From Brevundimonas alba (GTDB lineage: Bacteria > Pseudomonadota > Alphaproteobacteria > Caulobacterales > Caulobacteraceae): a DNA stretch of 64,000 nucleotides. The translations under genes were made by a program, and so were the position numbers. Below the pieces are notes generated by a model that was given only the letters and a program-made list of their open reading frames with translations, was not told the origin of the DNA and did no database searches. Positions 1 through 9,040 of the stretch are shown piece by piece; the first letter of the stretch is position 1, and each line of letters opens with the position of its first letter. Location of the stretch: NCBI RefSeq assembly GCF_011927945.1, contig NZ_JAATJM010000002.1:186001-250000 (forward strand). Reading direction: 5' to 3'.

Positions 1-95
1 CCACCTGCCCCGTGACCGAGGACTATTCCCCGCACCGCCTGAACATCTTCTTCAACGAGCAGACCGAAATCGTCGAACAGGTCCGCTGCGGCTGA
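1..95 (+). CDS. Partial I78-type peptidase inhibitor-like protein (C-terminus)
   Basis: Only the last 30 codons are in the window, read from base 3 to a TGA at 93-95. The fragment carries the hallmarks of the I78 inhibitor family end: TCPVT, then a D-Y-x-P-x-R-L-N core, and a terminal V-x-C-G. The two genes that follow have the same ending, so this is the first visible member of a tandem paralogous set. Function is inferred from the family: small secreted or lipid-anchored proteins thought to inhibit serine proteases. The start lies off the left edge. Confidence 0.7.
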   Translation, partial: TCPVTEDYSPHRLNIFFNEQTEIVEQVRCG

Positions 96-114
96 AGCCA
101 ACCAAGGGAGACGC

Positions 115-414
115 GTGATGAAGATCCAATGGCTACCCCTCGCCGCCGCCGGCCTGCTGGCCGGAGCCTGCGCCCCGATGGACGGCGACGCCTCCGCGCC
201 CATGCCTCCGGATGATGGCCCGTCCCAGTGCAGGGCCGACCAGTACCAGCGCTTCGTCGGCCGCAACCGCTCGGAACTGCCGGCCCAGCCCGCGGGCGAG
301 ACCTGGCGCGTCACCTGCACGACCTGCCCCGTGACCATGGACTACAACCCGACCCGGCTGAACGTCTTCTATGAGCAGTCCACCGGCATCATTCGTGAAG
401 TGAAGTGCGGATGA
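115..414 (+). CDS. I78-family peptidase inhibitor-like lipoprotein (copy 2)
   Basis: A 99-residue protein with a signal peptide ending in L-L-A-G-A-C, so Cys19 is a probable lipidation site. The mature part has the family pattern: a Cys early on (S-Q-C-R-A-D), a G-R-N stretch, W-R-V-T-C-T-T-C-P-V-T-M-D-Y, then R-L-N-V and a final V-K-C-G. Members of family I78 are small, potent inhibitors of serine proteases; the target here is unknown. The ATG is preceded by a GGGAG-like ribosome site. The gene sits 19 bases after the partial copy and overlaps the next copy by ATGA, so the three form one transcription unit. Two extra Cys next to the usual T-M-D motif may form a disulphide. Confidence 0.75.
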   Translation: MMKIQWLPLAAAGLLAGACAPMDGDASAPMPPDDGPSQCRADQYQRFVGRNRSELPAQPAGETWRVTCTTCPVTMDYNPTRLNVFYEQSTGIIREVKCG

Positions 415-686
415 GGGCCCTGATCCTGGCCGCCGGCGCCCTCGCGCTGGCCTCGTGCGCGCCAGTGTCGGAGACGCCGCCCACGGAGCCGATCCCGCAG
501 CGATGTGACGCCGAGGCGGCGAAGTCGCTGATCGGTTCGCACGTCGGCGCCGTCAGCTTCGCCGCGGACGCCAACGTTCGCGTGGTCTGCACCACCTGCC
601 CGACGACCAAAGACCTCCGGCCCGACCGCCTCAACGTCCGCTTCGACGAGGCCAGCGGCATCATCCGCAGCGTCGACTGCGGATGA
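411..686 (+). CDS. I78-family peptidase inhibitor-like lipoprotein (copy 3)
   Basis: A 91-residue paralog of the two preceding genes. It begins with a lipoprotein signal (A-L-A-L-A-S-C, a good lipobox). It then shows the same C-D-A-E-A-A opening, V-V-C-T-T-C-P-T-T-K-D, R-L-N-V and V-D-C-G end. The start was taken as the ATG at 411, which overlaps the stop of the previous gene as ATGA; a GTG two codons upstream is the alternative. The T-M-D-Y core of copy 2 reads T-K-D-L here, so the copies have diverged where the inhibitor contacts are expected. The role as a periplasmic protease inhibitor is inferred from family membership. Confidence 0.72.
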   Translation: MRALILAAGALALASCAPVSETPPTEPIPQRCDAEAAKSLIGSHVGAVSFAADANVRVVCTTCPTTKDLRPDRLNVRFDEASGIIRSVDCG

Positions 687-713
687 TTTCCGTCGCCTGA
701 GACGAAGGCCGGG

Positions 714-2123
714 CTAGCGCTTGCGCGCGGGAGCCGCCCGGCCGCCCTGATGCAGGACCAGGCCGTCGACAGCGCCCGAGGCGTCGCGGGTGAAGACCAC
801 CTGGGCGTCGACCTCGCGCAGGAAGAAGGTGCCGGCCGACTCCGCCTGCAGCTCCAGCGCATCCTGACCGGTCGCTTGCACCATCAGTTTGCCGTCGAGG
901 ACCGAGGCGGTGATGAGGAATGTCGGCGACAGCTCGTAGACGCCTTCGTAGGCCATCAAGGAACCGGCCTCGACGGCGACGGCCTGTCGTTCGCTCTGCA
1001 GGGTCACGGTCCCGCCCCGGGCGAGGGTCAGCAGATCGGCGCCGATCTTGGTCGGAGCCGGGCCGTTGAGATTGCCGAGCACGATCACCGTCATGTGCCG
1101 GGCCGGGTCGTAGGCCATGTAGGTGTTGAAGCCCTCGATGCCGCCGGAGTGGCTGATCGTCTTGTCGCCATACGCCTCGGCGACGCCCAGACCGAAGGCG
1201 TAGTCGTTGCGAACCGGCGTCGTCAGGAGGGTCAGGGACTGCGGTTGCAGCAACCGGCCGCCGAACAGACCCTGTTCCCACTTGAGCAGGTCGTGGGTCG
1301 TCGAATAGAGGCCGCCGGCGCCCTGCGGGATGCTCATGTCCAGATAGTCGGCGTGGGCCACGCCGCCGCCGCCGGTGGGCACATAGCCGGACGCCCTGCG
1401 GGGCACGACGGCGGTGCGGCTGTCATAGCCGGTGTCGGCCATGCCGAGGGGCTGGAACAGGGTCTCTTCAACGAAGTCGGCGTATGGTCGGCCGCTGACC
1501 TTCTCAATGATGGCGGTCAGCAGGACATAGCCGGAGTTGGAGTAGTTCCATTTCTCGCCCGGCTGGAAGTCCAGCGGGTGGTCGCGGAAGCGGGCGATCA
1601 GACTGTCGACCGTGGCCGGCTGCGTTCGCGACGCCGCGTAGTCGTCAAAGTCGGTGAAGTTGGGCACGCCGGAGGTGTGGCTCAGCAGGTGACTGACCGT
1701 GACGCCGTCCCAGGCCGCCGGCGCGTCCGGCAGCCAGGTCTTCACCGGCGCATCGAGGTCCACCAGCCCGCGCTCCTTCAGGATCATGATGGCGACGGCG
1801 GTGAACTGTTTGGTCACCGACCCTAGGCGGAAGACGGTGTCGCCGTCGTTGGGAATGCTCCATTCGCGGTTGGCGAAGCCGTATCCCTGATCGAGCAGAA
1901 CCTCACCGTCACGCGCGACCAGAACCGATCCCGAGAACTCGCCCGTGGCGACCGATGCGCGGGCGACCTGATCCATGCGGCCCGCGTCCTGCGCCATGGC
2001 CGGCGCAGCGCAGAGGGCGACCACGGCCAGCGCGGCGAGGGCGACGCCCGTCCTGCCGGCGTGAGCTCGAGACAGGCCGACGGCTCCACGGCCCCGGCCG
2101 CCGGAAAATACAGTCTTTGACAC
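714..2123 (-). CDS. Serine hydrolase, class C beta-lactamase/DD-peptidase fold (S12)
   Basis: A secreted serine hydrolase of the beta-lactamase-related S12 family, 469 residues from a GTG start at 2123. That start gives a plausible signal peptide (V-A-L-A-A-L-A-V-V-A-L-C-A-A-P-A-M-A); a longer reading from 2195 adds 24 residues without signal character. Visible catalytic motifs are S-V-T-K (Ser102 and Lys105 from the GTG), Y-S-N-S for the Y-x-N motif, and H-S-G-G in place of K-T-G. H-x-G in the third motif is typical of esterase or peptidase members rather than true beta-lactamases. The substrate cannot be told: beta-lactam, D-amino peptide or ester are all possible. It stands alone, 130 bases downstream of the ABC-F gene. 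Confidence 0.85.
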   Translation of the reverse strand: MSKTVFSGGRGRGAVGLSRAHAGRTGVALAALAVVALCAAPAMAQDAGRMDQVARASVATGEFSGSVLVARDGEVLLDQGYGFANREWSIPNDGDTVFRLGSVTKQFTAVAIMILKERGLVDLDAPVKTWLPDAPAAWDGVTVSHLLSHTSGVPNFTDFDDYAASRTQPATVDSLIARFRDHPLDFQPGEKWNYSNSGYVLLTAIIEKVSGRPYADFVEETLFQPLGMADTGYDSRTAVVPRRASGYVPTGGGGVAHADYLDMSIPQGAGGLYSTTHDLLKWEQGLFGGRLLQPQSLTLLTTPVRNDYAFGLGVAEAYGDKTISHSGGIEGFNTYMAYDPARHMTVIVLGNLNGPAPTKIGADLLTLARGGTVTLQSERQAVAVEAGSLMAYEGVYELSPTFLITASVLDGKLMVQATGQDALELQAESAGTFFLREVDAQVVFTRDASGAVDGLVLHQGGRAAPARKR

Positions 2124-2253
2124 GTTGAAACCCCGTAGGGCGTGACCGTCACGCCATCGATGGAATGAGGCCGTTGTCACGGTCTGCGGATGCACGCCGT
2201 CAGATTAGTTTTCTGTAACGAGGCGGATCGGTCGCGCTCGCGCCGGCGATGGC

Positions 2254-4143
2254 TCAGGCGACCTCCGCCAGCGCTTCCTCGGCCTGCATCCAGGCGGCTT
2301 CGGCGGCTTCCAGATCGGCCTGGGTCTTCGCCCGCGCCCGCGTCAGGCCTTCCAGCGCCTTGGGATTATTGACAGCGGCGTTGGCGAGATCGTCGTCGAT
2401 GCGCGCTACTTCGGCGGTCAGCGCCGCCATCCGCGCCTCGGCCTTCTTCACCGCGTGACGCAATGTCGAGGGCGACGGACCCGACTTCTTGTCGAACTTC
2501 TTGGCCGGGGCAGGCGCTGGCGCTGCCTCGACCTTCGCGGCCTCCGCCTTGATCTGCGACGGCTTCACGGCGGCCTGTTTGGCGCGGTCGAGAACGAACT
2601 TCGCGTATTCGTCCATGTCGCCCTCGAACGGCTTCACCGTCCCGTCCGCCGCCAGCCACAGCCGGTCGGCGACCAGCTCCATCAGCGAGCGGTCGTGGGT
2701 GATCAGGATGACCGCGCCCGAATATTCATTCAGCGCATCCAGCAGCGCCCGGCGGCTGTCGATGTCGAGGTGGTTGGTCGGTTCATCGAGGATCAGGATG
2801 TGCGGCGCGTCCATCGCCACCTGGTTCAGCAGCAGGCGCGCCCGCTCGCCGCCCGACAGGCTGGCCACAGTGGTTTCCTGCTTCTCGTAGCCGAGGCCCC
2901 ACTGCGCCAGCTTGGACCGCCGGCTGCTTTCGCTGGCGTCGGGCATGGCCCGGCGGATGATCTCCAGCGGCGTGTCGGTGGGATCCATCGCCTCGATCTG
3001 GTGCTGGTGGAACCAGCCGACCCGCATCTTGCGGTCGCGGTGCAGTTCGCCTTCAGACACGTTCAGGGCGCCGGCGATCATCTTGGCGAAGGTCGACTTG
3101 CCGGCGCCGTTGACGCCCAACAGCCCGATCCGGTCGTCCAGATCCATGCGCAGGTTCAGATTGCGCAGGATCGGCTTGCCGGTCTCATAGCCGACATTGG
3201 CCCGCTCCAGCCGGATCAGCGGCGGGGCAAGCGGACGGGGCGGGGAGGGCAGGATGAAGGGGGCGACGCGCTCTTCGATGGTGGTCGCCACCGGCTGCAT
3301 CTTGGCCAGACGCTTCATCCGCGACTGGGCCTGCGCGGCCTTGGACGCCTTGGCCTTGAAGCGATCCACGAATGCCTGCAGGTGCGCCCTCTCGGCGTCC
3401 TGCTTGGCCTTGGCCGACAGCTGCAGGCGCGCCTTCTCGGCCCGCGCCTTTTCGAACTGGTCGTAGTTGCCCGTGTAGAGCGTCAGCGTGCGGTTCGCGA
3501 GGTGCAGGATGTGGGTGCAGACCTCGTTCAGCATCTCCCGGTCGTGCGAGATGATCAGCGCCGTATTCGGATACTTCTTCAGCCGGGCCTCAAGCCACAG
3601 CGCGCCTTCCAGATCGAGGTAGTTGGTCGGTTCGTCGAGCAGAAGCATGTCCGGCTCGGCGAACAGGGCGGCGGCCAGCGCCACCCGCATCCGCCAGCCG
3701 CCCGAGAATTCGGACATCGGCCGCAGCTGGTTCTCCTGATCGAAGCCGAGGCCGACGAGGATTTCGGCGGCGCGCGCGGGCGCGGCGTCGGCGTCGATCT
3801 CGATCAGCCGGGTCCAGATCTCGCCCATTTCCTCCGGCTCGGCCGTCTCCAGCCGGGTCAGCAGGTCGTGGCGCTCGACGTCGGCCTCGAGGATGGTCTC
3901 CAGCACGCTGACCGGAGTGGCGGGGTGCTCCTGGTCCACCGAACCGATGCGCGCGGTCTTGGGCAGGCTGATCTCGTCGCCGCCCGCCGCCAGTTCGCCG
4001 AGGATCAGCTTGAACAGCGTCGACTTGCCGATGCCGTTGCGGCCGACCAGCCCGACTTTGGCGCCGGGCGGCAGGCTGACGGAAGCGTCCTCGAGGAATT
4101 TGCGGCCCCAGGCGTTGAAGGTCAGGTCGGTGATCTGGAGCAT
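2254..4143 (-). CDS. ABC-F family ATPase (Uup/YheS type)
   Basis: A 629-residue soluble protein with two ABC nucleotide-binding domains and no membrane segments, the layout of ABC-F ribosome-associated ATPases. The first domain has Walker [10 protein letters not shown], signature F-S-G-G-W and Walker [12 protein letters not shown]. The second has [15 protein letters not shown] and [12 protein letters not shown] charged linker joins them, and an Ala/Lys-rich helical C-terminal tail resembles the Uup/YheS coiled coil. The ATG at 4143 (M-L-Q-I) is preferred over a TTG 30 bases upstream. ABC-F proteins act on stalled or initiating ribosomes; some give antibiotic resistance, but nothing here points to that. 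Confidence 0.92.
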   Translation of the reverse strand: MLQITDLTFNAWGRKFLEDASVSLPPGAKVGLVGRNGIGKSTLFKLILGELAAGGDEISLPKTARIGSVDQEHPATPVSVLETILEADVERHDLLTRLETAEPEEMGEIWTRLIEIDADAAPARAAEILVGLGFDQENQLRPMSEFSGGWRMRVALAAALFAEPDMLLLDEPTNYLDLEGALWLEARLKKYPNTALIISHDREMLNEVCTHILHLANRTLTLYTGNYDQFEKARAEKARLQLSAKAKQDAERAHLQAFVDRFKAKASKAAQAQSRMKRLAKMQPVATTIEERVAPFILPSPPRPLAPPLIRLERANVGYETGKPILRNLNLRMDLDDRIGLLGVNGAGKSTFAKMIAGALNVSEGELHRDRKMRVGWFHQHQIEAMDPTDTPLEIIRRAMPDASESSRRSKLAQWGLGYEKQETTVASLSGGERARLLLNQVAMDAPHILILDEPTNHLDIDSRRALLDALNEYSGAVILITHDRSLMELVADRLWLAADGTVKPFEGDMDEYAKFVLDRAKQAAVKPSQIKAEAAKVEAAPAPAPAKKFDKKSGPSPSTLRHAVKKAEARMAALTAEVARIDDDLANAAVNNPKALEGLTRARAKTQADLEAAEAAWMQAEEALAEVA

Positions 4144-4221
4144 GGTCGGTCGAAGTCTCGGGCCGTCCCTCAAGTAGCGCGGCGCCGCGCGCCAAGCGTT
4201 AGGGACACAAAAAAGGGGCGG

Positions 4222-4250
4222 TTGGAAACCGGGGAGGGCGCCGCTATAAG
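4222..4250 (+). promoter_or_regulatory. Sigma-70-like promoter of ndk
   Basis: TTGGAA at 4222-4227 and TATAAG at 4245-4250 are separated by 17 bases. Transcription would start about 30 bases upstream of the ndk ATG. The region is divergent from the ABC-F gene. Identified by eye from consensus only. Confidence 0.55.
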
Positions 4251-4287
4251 CCCGCGACCCTCAATCTCCCAACAAGAAGTCACCTCC

Positions 4288-4707
4288 ATGACCGAACGCA
4301 CCTTCTCGATCATCAAGCCCGACGCCACGCGCCGCAACCTGACCGGCGCGATCAACGCCGTGATCGAGGGCTCCGGCCTGCGCATCGTCGCCCAGCGCCG
4401 CGTCAAGCTGACCGACGCCCAGGCGAAGAAATTCTACGAAGTCCACGCCGAACGTCCGTTCTACGGCGAACTGGTCGGCCAGATGACCGCCGAGCCGGTC
4501 GTCGTCCAGGTTCTGGAAGGCGAGAACGCCGTCGCCCGCTACCGTGAAGTCATGGGCGCCACCAACCCGGAACAGGCAGCCGAAGGCACCATCCGCAAGC
4601 AGTTCGCCCTGTCGATCGGCGAGAACTCGGTCCACGGATCGGACTCCATCGAGAACGCCGGCATCGAGATCGCTCAATTCTTCACCGACGACCAGATCGT
4701 CGGTTAA
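4288..4707 (+). CDS. ndk: Nucleoside diphosphate kinase
   Basis: A 139-residue protein of standard length for bacterial NDK, which moves the gamma phosphate from ATP to NDPs through a phosphohistidine. The start [13 protein letters not shown] is canonical. The active-site histidine is His116 in N-S-V-H-G-S-D-S. The A-T-N-P and G-T-I-R nucleotide-binding stretches are present. It is a single-gene unit: its own promoter upstream and a strong intrinsic terminator 55 bases past the stop. Cytoplasmic housekeeping enzyme. Confidence 0.97.
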   Translation: MTERTFSIIKPDATRRNLTGAINAVIEGSGLRIVAQRRVKLTDAQAKKFYEVHAERPFYGELVGQMTAEPVVVQVLEGENAVARYREVMGATNPEQAAEGTIRKQFALSIGENSVHGSDSIENAGIEIAQFFTDDQIVG

Positions 4708-4762
4708 GCGCCACGCGCGCAAGCAGCCCGCGACCGCGTCGCGGGCGTTAGCGCAAAACGAC

Positions 4763-4797
4763 AAGGCCCCGGCGGATTGCTCCGCCGGGGCCTTTTT
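4763..4797 (+). terminator. Intrinsic terminator of ndk
   Basis: AAGGCCCCGGCGGA pairs with TCCGCCGGGGCCTT around a TTGC loop and is followed by a T run. With A residues on the left arm it may also serve the convergent M13 peptidase gene that ends at 4817. Confidence 0.85.
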
Positions 4798-4816
4798 CAT
4801 TCGGCTCGCCAGCTGC

Positions 4817-6880
4817 TTACCAGATGCGGGCGCGGGCTTCCGGCGCGAGGTACTGTTCGTCGCCCGGCTGGACGCCGAACGCCTCGTACCAGGCGTCGAT
4901 GTTGCGCACCGTGGCGCCGGCCCGGAACATGGCCGGAGCGTGCGGATCGACGGTCACCTGCTGGCGCAGGGCCTCGTCGCGGCTGTTGTTGCGCCACACC
5001 TGGGCCCAGCCGAGGAAGACCCGCTGGTCGCCGGTCAGGCCGTTGATCACCGGAGCCGGCTGGCCGTTCAGTGACATGTGGTAGGCGTCGAGCGCCAGCA
5101 GCAGGCCGCCCATGTCGGCGATGTTCTCGCCCATGGTCAGGTCGCCGTTGACGTTGACGCCTTCGACCGGGCTCAGCGCCGAATACTGGGCGCCCAGCAC
5201 CTTGGCCCGCTCCTCGAACTTGGCGGCGTCCTCGGCCGTCCACCAGTCGCGCAGAGCGCCGTCGCCGTCGGTCTTGCGCCCCTGATCGTCGAAGCCGTGG
5301 GTGATCTCGTGACCGATCACGGCGCCGATGCCGCCGTAGTTGATCGCGGGGTCCGCGTTCGGATCGAAGAAGGGCGCCTGCAGGATCGCCGCCGGGAAGA
5401 CGATCTCGTTGCGCACCGGGTTGTAGTACGCGTTCACCGTCTGCGGGGTCATGCCCCACTCCAGCGGGTTCACGGGCTTCGTCAGCTTGTCGACGTTGAA
5501 GGCCCATTCGAAGGCCGACGAACGTTCGACGTTGCCGTACAGGTCGCCTGGCTCCAGCCGCAGGCCGTCATACTCGCGCCATTCGTCCGGATAGCCGATC
5601 TTCACGCCGAAGCGGCTCATCTTGTAGAGCGCCTGCTGCTTGGTCTCGGGGCTCATCCAGTCGAGATTTTCGATCCGGCGCGTCATGGCGGCGCGCAGGT
5701 TGCCGACCAGTTCTTCCATCTGGGCCTTGGACTCGGCGGGGAAGTGGCGCGCCACGAACTCGCGACCCAGCACCTCGCCCAGCGAGCCGTCGACCCGCGC
5801 CACGCCACGCTTCCAGCGCGGCTGGTTCTCGGGCTGACCGCCCAGCACCTTGCCGTAGAAGTTGAACTGGTTGTCGACGAAGGCCGAGGACAGATACGGC
5901 GAAGCCTGATCGATCACGTGGAAGGCCTGCCACGACTGCAGGGTCTCGACCGGCGTCTCGGCGAACACCTTGGCCATGCCCGGGAAGGCGGTGTTGTTGG
6001 CCGCGATCAGGGTCGGGACCTGGGCGATGCCCGCCCCCTCGGCCCAGGCCGCCCAGTCGAAGCCGGGCGCTGTGGTCGCCAGATCGGCCACCGTGGTCGG
6101 ATTGTAGATCTTGTCGATCTGGCGGTTCTGCACCGCGGTCCAGTGCTGTTCGGCCAGCCGGGTTTCGAACGCGACGATGTCGGCCGCGGCCCGTTCGGCG
6201 TTCGGCCAGTCCGCCAGTTCCAGCGCCTTGGCGATATAGGCCTGATAGGCGACCTTCTGCGTGGCGAAGCTGTCTTCCAGATAGTAGTCGCGGTCCGGCA
6301 GGCCGGTGCCGCCCTGGACGACGTAGGCGCTGGTCTTGCGGGCGTCCTGCAGGTCTTCGAAGATCTGGACGCCGAAGATGCTGGAGCCGAAGCCGCTCTG
6401 GGTCCGGCCCATCAGCGCCGCGATCTCCTGGCGGGTGTCGGCGGCCCGGACCTCGGCCAGATCGGCCTGCAGCGGGCTGGCGCCGAGGCGCTCGACCGCC
6501 GCCTCGTCCATGAAGCTGTTGTAGAAGGCGCCGATGCGGGCGGCGTCCTCGCTGGACGACGGATTGGCCGCGCTTTCCTCGATCAGGGTCTTCAGGTTCT
6601 CCTGGGACCGGTCGTGCAGCACGTGGAACGCGCCGTACGAGGTCCGGTCCGCCGGGATCGGCGTGTTCTTCAGATAGGTGCCGTTGGCGAACTGGTTGAA
6701 GTCCGCGCCCGGACGGACCGAGGTGTCCATGCCCTGCATGTCGAAGCCGAACTCGCCGATGGCGGGCTGGCTTGTCGACGGGATTTCAACGATGGGCGGC
6801 GTGTTCTGGGCGAGGGCCGCGGTGGCGGCGAGCGACAGGACCGCCGTGGCCGCGCAGGCCATGAGACGAAGCTTGAGCAT
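4817..6880 (-). CDS. M13-family zinc metallopeptidase (neprilysin/PepO-like), secreted
   Basis: A 687-residue periplasmic endopeptidase with an N-terminal signal peptide (M-L-K-L-R-L-M-A-C-A-A-T-A-V-L, cut near A-L-A-Q). The zinc motif H-E-I-T-H lies at His524-Glu525-His528. The third ligand motif E-N-I-A-D follows about 60 residues later, and N-A-Y-Y-N upstream corresponds to the substrate-binding N-A-x-Y/F of the family. The C-terminal R-x-W ending is typical of M13 members. The ATG at 6880 was chosen because it places the signal peptide at the terminus; an ORF start 33 bases upstream adds no signal-like residues. Such enzymes cut peptides shorter than about 40 residues. Confidence 0.95.
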   Translation of the reverse strand: MLKLRLMACAATAVLSLAATAALAQNTPPIVEIPSTSQPAIGEFGFDMQGMDTSVRPGADFNQFANGTYLKNTPIPADRTSYGAFHVLHDRSQENLKTLIEESAANPSSSEDAARIGAFYNSFMDEAAVERLGASPLQADLAEVRAADTRQEIAALMGRTQSGFGSSIFGVQIFEDLQDARKTSAYVVQGGTGLPDRDYYLEDSFATQKVAYQAYIAKALELADWPNAERAAADIVAFETRLAEQHWTAVQNRQIDKIYNPTTVADLATTAPGFDWAAWAEGAGIAQVPTLIAANNTAFPGMAKVFAETPVETLQSWQAFHVIDQASPYLSSAFVDNQFNFYGKVLGGQPENQPRWKRGVARVDGSLGEVLGREFVARHFPAESKAQMEELVGNLRAAMTRRIENLDWMSPETKQQALYKMSRFGVKIGYPDEWREYDGLRLEPGDLYGNVERSSAFEWAFNVDKLTKPVNPLEWGMTPQTVNAYYNPVRNEIVFPAAILQAPFFDPNADPAINYGGIGAVIGHEITHGFDDQGRKTDGDGALRDWWTAEDAAKFEERAKVLGAQYSALSPVEGVNVNGDLTMGENIADMGGLLLALDAYHMSLNGQPAPVINGLTGDQRVFLGWAQVWRNNSRDEALRQQVTVDPHAPAMFRAGATVRNIDAWYEAFGVQPGDEQYLAPEARARIW

Positions 6881-6956
6881 TGGAAAAGACCCCGATTGAG
6901 ACTTGGGCGGCAACCTGACTCAAGGCCGGGGCCCTGTCGCGGCGAAACTCGTCAGA

Positions 6957-7547
6957 TTACAAACTTCTCATCTGGCGGCAGAAATCCGTGAGCGCGGCCG
7001 GATACAGCCGGTGCTCCGCCGCCAGAACCCGCTGCGCCAGCGAGCCCGGATTGTCGTCCGCCAGCACCGGCACGCGCGCCTGGCCCAACACCGGCCCCTC
7101 GTCGACACCCTCGGTCACCAGATGCACCGAACAGCCGGCTTCGGCGTCGCCGGCCGCCAGCGCCCGCGCATGGGTGTCCAGGCCCGGGTATTTCGGCAGC
7201 AGGCTGGGGTGGATGTTCAGCATCCGTCCGCGCCAGCGCCCCACCAGCCATGGCGTCAGCAGCCGCATATAGCCGGCCAGCGTCACCACCTCGATCCGGT
7301 GCACCGCCAAGGCCTCGTCCACGGCGCGCTCGTGCGCCTCGCGGTTGCCGCCGAACGGCCGGTGATCGACGGCCGCGACCGGCACGCCCTTCTCGCGCGC
7401 GACAGTCAGCCCCGTCGCCTCCGGCCTGTTGGACAGCACCAGCGCGATCTCGAACGGGCAGTCGCCCGCCCGCGCCGCGTCGATCAGCGCCGCCATGTTG
7501 GATCCGGCCCCGGAGATCAGGACCGCGACCCTGACGCGCTCCGTCAT
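6957..7547 (-). CDS. purN: Phosphoribosylglycinamide formyltransferase
   Basis: A 196-residue enzyme of de novo purine synthesis that formylates GAR using 10-formyl-tetrahydrofolate. The catalytic triad residues fit Asn111 and His113 in N-I-H-P-S-L-L-P and Asp149 in E-G-V-D-E-G-P. An N-terminal S-G-x-G-S-N phosphate loop is present. Its ATG overlaps the stop of the upstream M28 peptidase gene (ATGA at 7544-7547), so it is translated as the second gene of that pair. In many bacteria purN sits directly after purM; here purM is 2 kb away behind an opposite-strand gene. Confidence 0.96.
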   Translation of the reverse strand: MTERVRVAVLISGAGSNMAALIDAARAGDCPFEIALVLSNRPEATGLTVAREKGVPVAAVDHRPFGGNREAHERAVDEALAVHRIEVVTLAGYMRLLTPWLVGRWRGRMLNIHPSLLPKYPGLDTHARALAAGDAEAGCSVHLVTEGVDEGPVLGQARVPVLADDNPGSLAQRVLAAEHRLYPAALTDFCRQMRSL

Positions 7548-8926
7548 TGCGCGGGGCGGGGAGCCGGGTCGCCGACCGAGACGAACGAGCCCGAGGGGCC
7601 GGGGAAGACGACCGGGCTCTCATAGCCGTCTGCCGACACCGCCGAGACGCCGAAGAAGAAGTCGTCGATGACCACGCCCGGCAGCACCATCTCCGCCGCC
7701 GATCCGGCCCAGCGGCTGTGCGTCCATTGCGGCGCGGTCGTCGACCGCCACCACACGCGATAGCCCGCCGCGCCCGGAACCGCCTCCCACTTGATCGTGG
7801 TGTCGGGCTTTACGGCCCCCTCGATGGTCACGCCCAGCGGGCTGGCCGGCGCATTGGCCAGCCCCGCCATGGTGACGATGTTCAGCCGCGCGACCTGACC
7901 CAGATAGGCGGAGTCCACGCCGTCGATGGTGTCGCCATAGCGGCGGCCGTTCTCGGTCCGCAGGTCCTGATGCTGGCGGTCATAGTTCTCGGCGCCTTCG
8001 CTGATCCGCACAGCCGGAAAGCCGTGGCGCAGCATCTCGACCTGGTCCCCGCCGCGCCCGTAGCGGTCCGTGCGGTAGATCATCTCGACGTCGAAATTGG
8101 TCAGGTAGCGCTCGGCCATCGCATCGACGAACCGCGCCAGATTGCGCGACGAGGAATCGACCTCGCCGCCGTTGTAGCGCCGCCGCTCCTCCTGAGCCTC
8201 CGTCTCGACCGTCTTGGTGCCTTCCGAGAAGACGCGGACGCGGGTCATGTCGCGGACGCCGGTCTGGCCCTCGGAGTTGCCGACGATGTCGTTGTTCAGA
8301 TTGGCCTCGACCCGCCAGCCCTGCGCCTGGGCGTAGTCGGCCAGGATCTTGCCGCCCAGCAGTCCCTGTTCCTCGCCGGACAGGGCGGCATAGACCAGCG
8401 TCGCCTCGAACCGGTGCTTCGACAGCACCCGCGCGGCCTCCAGCACCGCCGCCACGCCCGAGGCGTCGTCGTTGGCGCCCGGTGCGTCATCGGTGAAATT
8501 CATCACGTCGGTGACGCGCGAGTCGATGTGCCCGGAGATTATGATCACCCGGTTCGGATCGCCCGTGCCGCGCTGGATCGCCACCACGTCGACCACTTCG
8601 GTCGGGTTGGGCACGCGCGCCCCCGTGACGCTGTCCGACGGCGTCACCACCGTGAGGCAGCCGCCGCAGTCCCGGCCCATGGCCTCGAACTGCCGCTGAG
8701 CCCAGCGTCGCGCCGCCCCGATGCCTCGCGTGTCCGACTGCGTGTCCGACAGGGTGTGGCGCGTCCCGAAGCCGACCAGCGCCTCAATGTCCGCCCGCAT
8801 CCGCTCCGGCTGCACCTCCCCCGCGACCTGATGCAGCAGGGCGTGTTCGGAAGGCGCGGGGGTCTGGGCCCCGGCGGGACCCGAAACCAGCATCAGCCCG
8901 GCCAGGGCGATCGGCAGCACGCGCAT
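7544..8926 (-). CDS. M28-family aminopeptidase with C-terminal FN3-like domain, secreted
   Basis: A 460-residue secreted zinc peptidase. The signal peptide is residues 1-20. Metal-binding residues of family M28 are visible as His133 and Asp135 in S-G-H-I-D-S, Asp153 in G-A-N-D-D-A-S-G, and Glu185-Glu186 in S-G-E-E-Q-G-L. The last 90 or so residues (K-W-E-A-V-P-G-A-A-G-Y-R-V-W-W-R) read as a fibronectin type III-like module. Paired Cys at D-C-G-G-C suggest a disulphide, fitting a periplasmic or outer-membrane site. It is the first gene of a two-gene unit with purN, an odd functional pairing. Confidence 0.93.
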   Translation of the reverse strand: MRVLPIALAGLMLVSGPAGAQTPAPSEHALLHQVAGEVQPERMRADIEALVGFGTRHTLSDTQSDTRGIGAARRWAQRQFEAMGRDCGGCLTVVTPSDSVTGARVPNPTEVVDVVAIQRGTGDPNRVIIISGHIDSRVTDVMNFTDDAPGANDDASGVAAVLEAARVLSKHRFEATLVYAALSGEEQGLLGGKILADYAQAQGWRVEANLNNDIVGNSEGQTGVRDMTRVRVFSEGTKTVETEAQEERRRYNGGEVDSSSRNLARFVDAMAERYLTNFDVEMIYRTDRYGRGGDQVEMLRHGFPAVRISEGAENYDRQHQDLRTENGRRYGDTIDGVDSAYLGQVARLNIVTMAGLANAPASPLGVTIEGAVKPDTTIKWEAVPGAAGYRVWWRSTTAPQWTHSRWAGSAAEMVLPGVVIDDFFFGVSAVSADGYESPVVFPGPSGSFVSVGDPAPRPAQ

Positions 8927-9040
8927 ATCGCGACCTCTTGAAATGGAAGGCGCGGACCTTGCCGGGGCGTGCTCCGCCGGTCAATCCGCCCACTTGCGCT
9001 CGGGGCCCGGCTCCGGAACAGTGCCGGTCTGGAGGTTCCC

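Noticed and set aside
714-2123. Beta-lactamase as a resistance gene
   Set aside because: The third motif is H-S-G rather than K-T-G, and it sits in core genome; a general serine hydrolase is the safer call.
2455-4707. A 750-codon plus-strand frame
   Set aside because: Most is antisense to the ABC-F gene. Only its end, from 4288, is real (ndk).
5078-6991. A 637-codon plus-strand frame
   Set aside because: Antisense shadow of the M13 peptidase; no signal, motif or ribosome site.
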